This document shows positions 17,908-25,975 of a stretch of DNA of 64,000 nt, piece after piece. Origin of the DNA: Bacillus sp. FJAT-49711 (GTDB lineage Bacteria > Bacillota > Bacilli > Bacillales > Bacillaceae_C); contig NZ_JAGYPL010000002.1 in the NCBI RefSeq assembly GCF_018343715.1, forward strand, positions 938,364-1,002,363, read 5' to 3'. Every line of letters starts with the position of its first letter. The stretch's first letter is position 1. Position numbers and translations under genes: made by a program. Below the pieces are notes generated by a model. The model was not told the DNA's origin, ran no database searches, and worked only from the letters and a program-made list of their open reading frames with translations.

Positions 17908-19215
17908 TTAAAATTGGGGTAAATGTGCCTGTTGTGCGCTGATCAGTTCATCGACCATTCGGGATGCTGCTGCCGAATCAGTCATATACCCACCCGCTAG
18001 AATCGCCTCTATAAAAAGTTGTTTATCTCCTTTTAATGCTGCTTCAACGGTCATTTCGCCAATTGTAATATGTTTGTTAAGTGCATCAAGCATGCTTTCC
18101 GGGAAGTCCAAAATCCGCAAAGCCTTAAACCCGCTTCCCGCGGCTACTGCCGGCAACTCAATGATGGCATCGTCTGGCAGACCAGTCACTGCACCATTAT
18201 TTGGCATATTGACCGCATACAGACGCTTGTGGTCATGTTCAATTGAATCAATAATTTCCATCAATTGCTCATGCTCACCTTCTATACGATTAAAGAAATT
18301 CTCTGGCAATGGTTCAGTGGAAAAAGCAAGATTTTTCGTTTGTTCATAGCTTTCATCCCCATGCTCTATTGTTTTTTCAAACGAGTACGCATCAATCCCC
18401 AGCGTTTTTCCAAAGTAATTATTTTTTAACATCGCATCCACGGTGAATTCAGAATAGTGTCGGTCATCCGATACTGGATACACTTTGTGCTTCATTATTA
18501 CTTCCCTTGAGAGAGGGCCAATTTTGCTATTGGGATCATTTTTCGTTTGCTCCACTTTTTCTTGAACAAGCCCCCAAGCATCCTTGCCATTATGGCGAAA
18601 GTCGTACATAAAAACCATATGGTTAACACCAACAGCAATCGAGGATGTTTGCTTATAGTCAAGTCCTAAAAATTCAGAAAGCCTGCGATGCCCATTTTTA
18701 ACGCCGTGACACAATCCAATGACAGGAACACCTGTATCTTTTCGGACTGCACGACAGATAGTCGACATCGGATTCGAATAATTGAAAAATTGAGCATCGG
18801 GACAATATTTCTTGATATCGCGGGCGATGCCTGTAACAGCAGGGATCATTCTCATGGCACGTGAGATTCCCCCAGGTCCCACACTGTCGCCTACAGGTTG
18901 ATAAATGCCGTACTTCCGAGGAATAAACACATCCTGTTCCCATGCTCTCCTGCCTCCAACACCGATTGTACAAACGACATAGTCCGCATTATCCAGCACC
19001 TGTGTACGATCAGTAGAATAAGAGATTTCGATATCACTTTTCTTTGCAGTAATCATTTTTTCGCAAAGTCTTTGCATCACTTCAAGCGTATGTGGGTCAG
19101 TATCTACCAGTGCTATATGCCATTTTTGCTCTTTCATTTGTTGAATTAAATCCATTACCAATCCACGGGTAAACACGACACTTCCTGCACCAATTAAGAC
19201 GATTTTTTTCCTCAT
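17908..19215 (-). CDS. glycoside hydrolase family 4 (NAD- and Mn-dependent glycosidase)
   Basis: A 435-residue cytoplasmic glycosidase that works by NAD-assisted oxidation and elimination. The NAD-binding loop reads IGAGSVVFTRGL (residues 8-19). The metal ligands are Cys169 in CHGV and His199 in GVNHM. NYSNPM at 145-150 is also typical. The four-residue motif after the cysteine usually tracks specificity in GH4. CHGV does not let me choose between alpha-galactosidase, alpha-glucosidase or another activity. The ATG at 19215 follows AAGGGGTG. Next to a NagB and a ROK kinase the substrate may carry an amino sugar; this is inference. Confidence 0.9.
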   Translation of the reverse strand: MRKKIVLIGAGSVVFTRGLVMDLIQQMKEQKWHIALVDTDPHTLEVMQRLCEKMITAKKSDIEISYSTDRTQVLDNADYVVCTIGVGGRRAWEQDVFIPRKYGIYQPVGDSVGPGGISRAMRMIPAVTGIARDIKKYCPDAQFFNYSNPMSTICRAVRKDTGVPVIGLCHGVKNGHRRLSEFLGLDYKQTSSIAVGVNHMVFMYDFRHNGKDAWGLVQEKVEQTKNDPNSKIGPLSREVIMKHKVYPVSDDRHYSEFTVDAMLKNNYFGKTLGIDAYSFEKTIEHGDESYEQTKNLAFSTEPLPENFFNRIEGEHEQLMEIIDSIEHDHKRLYAVNMPNNGAVTGLPDDAIIELPAVAAGSGFKALRILDFPESMLDALNKHITIGEMTVEAALKGDKQLFIEAILAGGYMTDSAAASRMVDELISAQQAHLPQF

Positions 19216-19230
19216 AATGTTATGCACCCC

Positions 19231-20226
19231 TTATAAATTCAAACTTCTAACTGTTGAGTCATATTTCCTCCAAGCTACACATCCTGCTCCAAGTAAGCCA
19301 ACGTTATTCGGATCTAGTGCGGATAGCTGAAGATTTCGGACGGACTTTGCAAACAGTCCAGAATGGCCCTGTACATATTTGAGAAGTTGTTCGTAAAACC
19401 ACTCATTTTGGAACAATCCGCCGCCTAGAATAATTCCTTCCGTGTCCAACATTACTGAAACATTAATGATTGCCTGCCCTAGGCTTTTTACAGCTTGCTT
19501 TGTCATATCTTCACTTAGCGCATCCCCAGACTGAGCGGCTTGGAAAATATGCTTTACTAAAAGCTCACCACTTTGAATATACGGCTGCAAGGTGGATGAT
19601 GGATAAGCTTGTGTTATTTCCTTAACATGCTTGATCATGTCTCCGCCGGAAGCGAGCATTTCCAGACAGCCAGTTTGCCCACATTTGCATAGGACTTCTT
19701 CGGATCCGACAATCATATGGCCGATTTCACCCGCAGCAAAATTTGAACCTAGTAAAAGTTGCCTGTTGTTAACTATTCCTGCCGCTATCCCTGTACCAAC
19801 ATTGATATAAACAAAGTTATTCCATTGTTGCCCAGCACCTAATCGCATTTCTGCGATCGTCGCCGCGTGCACATCATTGGCTAGTACGGCTTTAATGTCA
19901 TATCTCTCTTGAAACTCTCTAGCTATTTCTACGGAATGGCGAATAGGAATATTGATTGCACCCACCCAGATTCCTCGTTCCGAATCGACCTTTCCAACTA
20001 GTCCTAACCCGGCCATTACTGGTCGCGGAAGGTGTTGAGTATCTGCTATGTAGCTGTCAACCGCTTGCCATATTGAATTGAGCGCTGTATCCTGTGTGGA
20101 ACGATCCATTGGATAACGCTTACATTCTGAAGAGCACCCATTCCTTGTAATGCGACCTATGAAGATTTTAGTTCCTCCAACATCGATACCTAGAACGGTT
20201 TGTTCGCTTTCAGCCACTGGATCCAT
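19231..20226 (-). CDS. ROK-family sugar kinase
   Basis: A ROK protein of 331 residues that lacks an N-terminal DNA-binding domain, so it is a kinase rather than a repressor. It opens with GIDVGGTKIFIG, the ATP-binding motif, and carries the zinc motif CKCGQTGCLE near residues 186-195. The family phosphorylates glucose, N-acetylglucosamine, glucosamine or related sugars at C6. As first gene of an operon containing nagB, it most likely makes an amino-sugar 6-phosphate. ATG at 20226 is preferred to the adjacent GTG because AAAAGG is too close to the latter. It ends 15 bases before the GH4 gene. Confidence 0.88.
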   Translation of the reverse strand: MDPVAESEQTVLGIDVGGTKIFIGRITRNGCSSECKRYPMDRSTQDTALNSIWQAVDSYIADTQHLPRPVMAGLGLVGKVDSERGIWVGAINIPIRHSVEIAREFQERYDIKAVLANDVHAATIAEMRLGAGQQWNNFVYINVGTGIAAGIVNNRQLLLGSNFAAGEIGHMIVGSEEVLCKCGQTGCLEMLASGGDMIKHVKEITQAYPSSTLQPYIQSGELLVKHIFQAAQSGDALSEDMTKQAVKSLGQAIINVSVMLDTEGIILGGGLFQNEWFYEQLLKYVQGHSGLFAKSVRNLQLSALDPNNVGLLGAGCVAWRKYDSTVRSLNL

Positions 20227-20229
20227 CAC

Positions 20230-20364
20230 CTGCCTTTTACTTGGTAAATGTTGTTGTCACTATATATAGTTAGTGCTATTATATAGGCAATTAAAGGGAT
20301 TAAGAATGTTTAGATAAACTGATAATATGTACAAATCAACTATATGGATTTGAGAGGTGATAGG
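20230..20364. promoter_or_regulatory. divergent promoter region of the amino-sugar operon and AraC gene
   Basis: This short region must hold the promoters of the minus-strand ROK-GH4-nagB-importer operon and of the plus-strand AraC gene. An imperfect inverted repeat, CACTA and TAGTG, flanks an AT-rich core around 20257-20274. It is a candidate AraC-type target. No consensus -35/-10 pair stands out, as expected for an activator-dependent promoter. Confidence 0.4.
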
Positions 20365-21210
20365 ATGACTTATGCTTCTACTTACGAATCTGATGAATAC
20401 CATGGCCGTGGTTATGAGAATAAAGATGAGTACGCCCTTGTAAATAGCGCTGGTTACTATGAATTTGACCCACCCAACGGTTTAACATATCGAAAATATG
20501 GACGACCCGATTATTATTTGTCCTATAATCATTCCGGAGATATGCTTGTTAAAATCAATCGTAAAGAATATGAGATCGGTCCAGGGACGGTGTTTATTTA
20601 TTCCCCATATCAAGAGCAATTTTATGAGCAAGTGGATAATCAACTTATTTCTAACTACTGGGTCCACTTCACTGGTTTTGCCATTCAGGAATTGTTGCTT
20701 AAGGCTAACCTAGAAGCGGATCAAGTCTATCATGTATCAGTTAATGAGGAGATTCCGCATTTAATTAACACGATTATCGATGAGATTTCTCGCAAACAAG
20801 TAAACTTTAAACATATATCCTCTATTCTTCTGCAGCAACTATTCTTTACCATTTCAAGGCAATATGCACACATCAATAACATAGATGAAAATTCCCAAAT
20901 CGACTCGCGAATAGTAGAAACGGTAGATTTTATCCGTAAAAATTACCAAAACAACATCACCGTTCCTGAACTAGCTTACATATCCGGTTGGAGCGTAAGT
21001 CGATATTCTTACTTATTTAAACAAAAATTCAATGTGTCACCCCAGCAGTACCTTATCAATTACCGTTTGCAAAAGGCGAAGGAGCTAATGGCTTTTACGA
21101 ATCTCACCATATACCAAATAGCAGAAATGACCGGATTTGCCGACCAGTTTCATTTCTCAAAGACTTTTAAAAAGTATGAGAAGAAAACTCCTATGGAGTA
21201 TAGAAAGTAG
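20365..21210 (+). CDS. AraC-family regulator with N-terminal cupin sensor
   Basis: A 281-residue transcription regulator. ATG at 20365 is used because AGAGGTGATAGG, which lies inside a longer upstream frame, is its ribosome binding site. The N-terminal half is an arabinose-binding cupin-like domain (PDYYLSYNHSGDMLVKIN, later GTVFIYSPYQEQFYEQ). The C-terminal 100 residues hold two helix-turn-helix motifs (NITVPELAYISGWSVSRYS and IYQIAEMTGFADQFHFSKTF). It is divergent from the ROK-GH4-nagB-importer operon and most likely activates it when the sugar is present. Confidence 0.93.
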   Translation: MTYASTYESDEYHGRGYENKDEYALVNSAGYYEFDPPNGLTYRKYGRPDYYLSYNHSGDMLVKINRKEYEIGPGTVFIYSPYQEQFYEQVDNQLISNYWVHFTGFAIQELLLKANLEADQVYHVSVNEEIPHLINTIIDEISRKQVNFKHISSILLQQLFFTISRQYAHINNIDENSQIDSRIVETVDFIRKNYQNNITVPELAYISGWSVSRYSYLFKQKFNVSPQQYLINYRLQKAKELMAFTNLTIYQIAEMTGFADQFHFSKTFKKYEKKTPMEYRK

Positions 21211-21219
21211 AGTTTTTTT
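21184..21219 (+). terminator. weak terminator overlapping the AraC stop codon
   Basis: AAAACTC (21184-21190) can pair with GAGTTTT (21210-21216), and seven T residues occupy 21213-21219. The stem is short and the loop long, so this is a tentative terminator. Confidence 0.35.
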
Positions 21220-21476
21220 AGTTTCTAGGAAATTACAATGAATGATTATTTTCTCACCTGAAGTGCAAATCTGGTAAAAGAGCTGGCGGTCTGCACTATC
21301 TTGAACGTGAGCTTTTTGAAGATCAAAAGTGCCTTTTGAACAGTAGTTCATTTTGGATGATGACCCTTATCAAACTGAAAATAATAAACCAGTGGGTAAG
21401 TAGAGTATCGACTGGTACTTCTTTTTAGATGGTTCATACTTGTGTTATGAAAAAATGTAGGCGAGGTGTTGGTAAT

Positions 21477-22112
21477 TTGCGTTTGTTTTTATTCATTCTT
21501 GGGATGCTTTTTTTTAGTTATGGAATAAGTATGACAATCAAAGTGCAGCATTTAGGTATTAGTCCATGGGATGTATTACATGTTGGTTTATTTAATAGAT
21601 TCGGCTTGTCTATTGGCAGCTGGGGAATTATTGTTGGTATTACCGTAGTAATGATGACGTTAAAATTCGATCGAAAATATGTAAAGTTCGGAACGGTTGT
21701 AAATATAATTGGAATTGGTCTATTTGTTGATCTCTTTTTATGGTTAGACTTTTTACCCCAGGCAACACATACATGGAGTGACATCGTCATCATGATATTA
21801 GGAATTATTATAATGGGTGTAAGTGGAGGAATGATAAATGCAGCTCATTTAGGTTCCGGTCCTCGTGATGGTTTTATGCTTTCTATGGCAGAAAAATTTA
21901 ATGCCCCTATCGGACGTGTGCGAATTATTATTGAATCAATTGTTTTGTTAGTAGGATTGTTGCTAGGAGGCCCTGTATTTATCTTTACTTTTATTATAAC
22001 ATTCATCCAAAGTCCGATTTTCCAGTACTCCTATCTTAAATGCTCAAAAATATTTGCTTATTTAGAACATAAAGGACAAGAACAAGAATCCATTACCAAA
22101 GCAGCAAAATGA
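21477..22112 (+). CDS. YczE/YitT-type integral membrane protein
   Basis: A 211-residue membrane protein with about five helices, resembling the uncharacterised YczE/YyaS/YitT group. Landmarks are GISPWDVLHVGL near residues 28-39 and a second related repeat, MINAAHLGSGPRDGF, in the C-terminal half. This duplicated motif is typical of the group. TTG at 21477 is supported by GAGGTG eight bases upstream. Without it, an ATG at 21429 is possible but lacks a ribosome binding site. It stands alone between the AraC and LacI genes. The function is unknown. Confidence 0.78.
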   Translation: MRLFLFILGMLFFSYGISMTIKVQHLGISPWDVLHVGLFNRFGLSIGSWGIIVGITVVMMTLKFDRKYVKFGTVVNIIGIGLFVDLFLWLDFLPQATHTWSDIVIMILGIIIMGVSGGMINAAHLGSGPRDGFMLSMAEKFNAPIGRVRIIIESIVLLVGLLLGGPVFIFTFIITFIQSPIFQYSYLKCSKIFAYLEHKGQEQESITKAAK

Positions 22113-22241
22113 AATATACAATCGAATTCACAGGTGAAGTATAGTAACTAAATTTGTTGTGATCGTAATGGGGGAATTAGAGATGGTTTATATCATTTCA
22201 CCCTACGTATTGTTTTAGTGACATGAGCAGTTAGTTGTTAC

Positions 22242-22258
22242 ATGAAAAATATTTTCAT
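22242..22258. promoter_or_regulatory. palindrome upstream of the LacI-type gene
   Basis: ATGAAAA and TTTTCAT form a perfect inverted repeat around ATA. It lies about 115 bases upstream of the regulator start, before a possible promoter (TTACTT 22277-22282, 18 bases, TATACT 22301-22306). The palindrome differs from the three operators upstream of the target operon. If it is a regulatory site, another protein may bind it. Confidence 0.3.
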
Positions 22259-22371
22259 ATTTAATATTTTCCATGGTTACTTTGGACTTTTTACATGAGG
22301 TATACTAAACTGCATTATAAGAAGAACGTAAAAAAGAGCATGATCATAGAGATATAGATTAGGGTGTAAAT

Positions 22372-23385
22372 ATGGAAAACAAGTCAATCACTATCCAAGA
22401 TGTTGCCCGGGAGGCGGGTGTTTCGGTAGCTACGGTATCTAGGGTGCTTAATAATAGTCCTTTGGTTAAAAAGAATACGACCTCAAAAGTCCAAAAGGCC
22501 ATCGATCAATTAGGCTATCAACCCAATTTTTTGGGTCGTGATTTAAGAAGAGCAGAGACAATGAGAGTATTGCTTCTTACACAAGATATAGGGGCACCAA
22601 TTACCGGAGAGCTTGCCAAAGGTATGGATGAAGCTGCTAAGAAGCATGGTTACTATCTTATGGTATGCCCAACGGATAACAGTAGGGAAAGAGAAGAAGA
22701 ATTTCTTCAATTGCTTAAAAATAAGTTTGTGGATGGGTTAATCGTTATTGGTTCAACTCTAACAGCAGAAGAATTGGATAGACTTGGCCAAAAGTACAGT
22801 ATTGTTCAATGTGCTGAATGGATACAAACAGATCATATCTGTTCGGTATCGGTAAATGATGAAAAAGCAGCATTGGATGCCGTAAATCATTTAATCAAGT
22901 TAGGGCATAAGCGAATAGCCATGATCAGCAGTAATTTTCCACGAATGACTTCTTCCAAAGTCTTAAGGGAAAGTGGTTACCGAAAAGCCCTGCAAAATGC
23001 AAGCATCCCATTTGATGATGGGTTACTTAAATATGGAGATGGAACTTATGAAGGAAGTTTCCATTTAACAAATGAACTCCTTCAATTAGATGCTCCGCCT
23101 ACAGCGATATTTTGCTACAATGACGTAATGGCCATAGCTAGTATTAACGCCATAAAAGAGGCGGGTTATGATGTGCCAAGTGATATTGCCGTAGTTGGAT
23201 TTGATGACACTAAAGAAGCCCTCATGTCGATACCACAAATTACAACCATCTATCAACCTAAGTTTGAACTAGGTTACCGAACGATGGAATTACTAATTCA
23301 TAATATGACAAATAATAAGGCTCCTCTTAAAAATATTACAATTGACCATAAGCTTATTGTTCGAGGATCAAGTTCGAAAATCTAG
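22372..23385 (+). CDS. LacI-family transcriptional regulator
   Basis: A 337-residue repressor-type protein. Residues of about 5-50 form the LacI helix-turn-helix and hinge (ITIQDVAREAGVSVATVSRV, later LGRDLRR). The rest is a periplasmic-binding-protein-like effector domain, with AIFCYNDVMAIA and GFDDTKEALMSIPQITTI near its end. It is followed by a terminator and then by a three-gene sugar operon that carries three palindromic operators. It is therefore the best candidate for the repressor of that operon. The ribosome binding site (AGGGTG) is weak. Confidence 0.95.
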   Translation: MENKSITIQDVAREAGVSVATVSRVLNNSPLVKKNTTSKVQKAIDQLGYQPNFLGRDLRRAETMRVLLLTQDIGAPITGELAKGMDEAAKKHGYYLMVCPTDNSREREEEFLQLLKNKFVDGLIVIGSTLTAEELDRLGQKYSIVQCAEWIQTDHICSVSVNDEKAALDAVNHLIKLGHKRIAMISSNFPRMTSSKVLRESGYRKALQNASIPFDDGLLKYGDGTYEGSFHLTNELLQLDAPPTAIFCYNDVMAIASINAIKEAGYDVPSDIAVVGFDDTKEALMSIPQITTIYQPKFELGYRTMELLIHNMTNNKAPLKNITIDHKLIVRGSSSKI

Positions 23386-23417
23386 TGGATTCAATTACGC
23401 TGATATATTGTAAGTAT

Positions 23418-23452
23418 CACACAACTGATTAACGTCATTTGTGTGTTTTTTT
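23418..23452 (+). terminator. rho-independent terminator after the LacI-type gene
   Basis: CACACAA (23418-23424) pairs with TTGTGTG (23439-23445) and is followed by seven T residues. It separates the regulator transcript from the downstream operon. Confidence 0.7.
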
Positions 23453-23726
23453 ATATAAAGGGGATTTTATCATCCTATGTATTTTTAAGTTTTCAAGTAA
23501 AACTTAGTTCCATTATGTTAAAGATTGACTATTTAAAGTGGAAGTAAAACTGAACTTCTATTTGTTTTCTCACTTCAAGAATGGACGTGTGGAGATTCTG
23601 ATCAGATCATTGTAAAAATATGTTCGTAGCATAGAAGAAAAACTCATCTAGGTATCTCTTGAGTTATATTCTTTTAAGAATAATGGGTTGGGATTACAAG
23701 TTTTGATTTTATTCTACAAAAAAAGG

Positions 23727-23755
23727 TTGCAATAATAATATATTCAAGTTAGTAT
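23727..23755 (+). promoter_or_regulatory. probable promoter of the isomerase operon
   Basis: TTGCAA at 23727-23732 and TAGTAT at 23750-23755 are separated by 17 bases, giving a plausible housekeeping promoter. Its start point would fall near 23762, directly before the first of the three operators, which fits repression by a LacI-family protein. The hexamers are imperfect. Confidence 0.45.
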
Positions 23756-23765
23756 ATTAATACGA

Positions 23766-23849
23766 AATGTAATCCATTACATTTTTTTATTTCAGAAAAG
23801 TGTAATCCATTACATTTATTTTATACTTTAAAATGTAATCCGTTACATT
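23766..23849. promoter_or_regulatory. three palindromic operators in phase, 33-bp spacing
   Basis: Three 18-bp sites start at 23766, 23799 and 23832. The first is AATGTAATCCATTACATT, a perfect palindrome. The second differs by one base (AGTGTAAT at its left end). The third has CCGT in place of CCAT at the centre. The start-to-start distance is exactly 33 bp twice, about three helical turns, so all sites face the same side of the DNA. They lie between a probable promoter and the first gene. The LacI-type regulator encoded upstream is the likely ligand. Confidence 0.82.
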
Positions 23850-23882
23850 CGCTGTAAACATTTTTAAAAGGAGGAATTTTTC

Positions 23883-24734
23883 ATGAGTTTATCTTTAGGG
23901 TTGCAGTTATATTCTGTAAGGGATGAATTAGAAAAAGACTACTTAGGAACTTTGGAAAGGTTAGCGGAGATTGGTTATAAAAATCTTGAAGTTGCGATAC
24001 ACAATGCTGACGAAGGTTTAAAAGTAGGCGGTATGAACGCAGCTGAAGTTAAAAAGCAATTAGACCGACTTGGAATGAGGGTCGTTTCAAGCCATATTGG
24101 GCCTCTAGATAAAGTGGATTGGGATGAAGTAGCAGATTTTAGCCATACACTTGGAAGCGAAGCTGTTGGTTGTTCGATTGCATTTTTTACAAACTATCAA
24201 GAAATTCTTGATTTTAGCGCTGAATTAAATAAATATGGGGAAGAATGTCGTAAACGTGATCTTCAATTCTATTTCCACAACCATTTCCAAGAATTCCAAA
24301 AGTTTAATGGAAAATATGCGATGGATATTGTACTAGAAAATACCGATAAGGATCTAGTTAAAATGGAATTTGATACGTACTGGGCTGTACGAGGTGGTGT
24401 GGACCCTGTTGAATACCTTAGACAATTAGGTGACCGCTGTGGGTTGATCCATCAGAAAGATTTGCCAGCTACAGTAGAAAAAAGCAACTTGTTTGATGTA
24501 ATCGGTGAGGACGCTGAAATCACCTTTGAAAGTTTTGTTAAAATACCTAAACCTGAAGAGTTCACAGAAATTGGCGAAGGTGTCTTGGATATTGCAAGCA
24601 TTATTAGGGAAGCCAAGAAAATCGGTGCTGCAAAGTATATTTTTGTTGAGCAAGACCTCACACCGAGAAATCAATTGGACAGTGTAGAAATTAGTTATAA
24701 AAATATAACTGAATTATTAAAAACTAATGCTTAA
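23883..24734 (+). CDS. sugar phosphate isomerase/epimerase-type TIM-barrel protein
   Basis: A 283-residue protein of the xylose-isomerase-like superfamily, expected to isomerise or epimerise a keto-sugar or sugar derivative using a bound metal. It opens with LGLQLYSVRDELEKDYLGTL, common to the group. Likely metal ligands lie in FHNHFQEF, KMEFDTYWAVRGG and IHQKDLPA. The ATG follows AAAAGGAGG. It is the first gene of an operon with a Gfo/Idh dehydrogenase and a GPH-type symporter, a frequent trio in oxidative keto-sugar catabolism. The exact substrate is unknown. Confidence 0.88.
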   Translation: MSLSLGLQLYSVRDELEKDYLGTLERLAEIGYKNLEVAIHNADEGLKVGGMNAAEVKKQLDRLGMRVVSSHIGPLDKVDWDEVADFSHTLGSEAVGCSIAFFTNYQEILDFSAELNKYGEECRKRDLQFYFHNHFQEFQKFNGKYAMDIVLENTDKDLVKMEFDTYWAVRGGVDPVEYLRQLGDRCGLIHQKDLPATVEKSNLFDVIGEDAEITFESFVKIPKPEEFTEIGEGVLDIASIIREAKKIGAAKYIFVEQDLTPRNQLDSVEISYKNITELLKTNA

Positions 24735-24757
24735 AGATCTTAGTGGGAGGCACATTC

Positions 24758-25858
24758 ATGACAAATAAAAAATTGAAAATTGCGATCATTGGTTGCGGCG
24801 GAATTGCCAATCAAAAACATATGCCAGCTCTTTTTAAGCTAAAAGATAAGGCTGAAATGGTTGCTTTTTGTGATATCGAAGAAGAAAGAGCGGTCCAAGC
24901 GGCTGAACAATATGGTGCACAGGATGCGAAAGTGTATCAGGATTATAAAGAACTTTTAAAGGACTCTGAAATTGATGTAGTTCATGTCTGTACACCAAAT
25001 GTTTCTCATGCGGTTATTACAGTTGATGCGCTTGAGGCAGGAAAGCATGTTATGTGTGAAAAACCGATGGCCATTAACTCAGATGAAGCGAAATGGATGA
25101 TCGAAACAGCAAAACGCACAGGTAAAAAACTTACAATTGGCTACCAAAACCGTTTTCGAAGCGATTCATTAGTTTTAAAGGAAGCTTGTGAAAATGGAGA
25201 TTTAGGTGAAGTGTATTTTGGTAAGGCTCACGCGATCCGCCGTCGCGGTGTACCAACATGGGGCGTTTTCATGGATATAGAAAAACAAGGTGGCGGCCCA
25301 CTTATTGATATTGGGACACACGCATTAGATCTTGCATTATGGTTCATGGATAACTACAAGCCGAAATTGGTAGTAGGATCTACTTTCCAAAAGCTAAAAG
25401 ATAAATATGAAGGAAATATATTCGGACCTTGGAACCCAGATGAGTATAATGTCGAAGATTCCGCTTTTGGCTATATCAAAATGGAAAATGGTGCGACCAT
25501 TATGCTTGAATCATCATGGGCTTTAAATATGATCAATGGAAAAGAAGCACAAGTCACATTGGCTGGAACGGAAGCAGGAGCTGAAATGTTTGGTGAAGCT
25601 TGGGAAGGAAAGGGCTATGTGACATTTAACTCAACAAAATATGGTCAAATGGTAGAAACAGAAACATCAGCAGGTGGAGGAGTCGCCTATTTTGATGGGG
25701 AAGAGATTGGCGCGGGAGATATGGAAGCAAGACAATGGATTGACGCCATTCTTGAGGATAAAGAGCTTGTTGTAAAACCTGAACAAGCGTATGTGGTAAC
25801 TCAAATTCTTGAAGCTATCTATAAATCCGCGGAAACAGGAAAAGCAATCGAACTATAA
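24758..25858 (+). CDS. Gfo/Idh/MocA-family sugar dehydrogenase
   Basis: A 366-residue NAD(P)-dependent oxidoreductase. The ATG at 24758 is chosen because GGGAGG lies eight bases upstream, within a longer frame. The N-terminal Rossmann loop reads IIGCGGIANQKH and the active-site EKP motif is intact (MCEKPMAINSDEA), unlike in the paralogue at 4859-6010. The C-terminal domain has GGGPLIDIGTHALDLALW, which carries the conserved catalytic histidine region. It starts 23 bases after the isomerase gene and probably oxidises the imported sugar or its isomer. Confidence 0.92.
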   Translation: MTNKKLKIAIIGCGGIANQKHMPALFKLKDKAEMVAFCDIEEERAVQAAEQYGAQDAKVYQDYKELLKDSEIDVVHVCTPNVSHAVITVDALEAGKHVMCEKPMAINSDEAKWMIETAKRTGKKLTIGYQNRFRSDSLVLKEACENGDLGEVYFGKAHAIRRRGVPTWGVFMDIEKQGGGPLIDIGTHALDLALWFMDNYKPKLVVGSTFQKLKDKYEGNIFGPWNPDEYNVEDSAFGYIKMENGATIMLESSWALNMINGKEAQVTLAGTEAGAEMFGEAWEGKGYVTFNSTKYGQMVETETSAGGGVAYFDGEEIGAGDMEARQWIDAILEDKELVVKPEQAYVVTQILEAIYKSAETGKAIEL

Positions 25859-25975
25859 ACAGGAAAAGCCCGATTTATGTTAAAGAAAAGCTGTTGGGCG
25901 CTATAAAAGATGAGTACTCCCACGGCTAGCAATGGGGGTACTCCAAATGAAAATATGGAAAGTGGGGTAGAGAAG

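Larger units (their letters stand above)
23386..23882. other. regulatory intergenic region of the isomerase-dehydrogenase-symporter operon
   Basis: No gene is seen in this 497-base stretch. It holds a terminator after the LacI gene (23418-23452), a possible promoter (23727-23755), three operator copies (23766-23849) and the AGGAGG ribosome binding site of the next gene. The part from about 23455 to 23720 is AT-rich and holds nothing I recognise. Confidence 0.6.

Noticed and set aside
23766-23849. Three 33-bp-spaced repeats considered as a short CRISPR array or replication iterons
   Set aside because: The repeats are palindromic, the spacers are short (15 bp) and AT-rich, there are no cas or replication genes, and the position before an operon fits operators.
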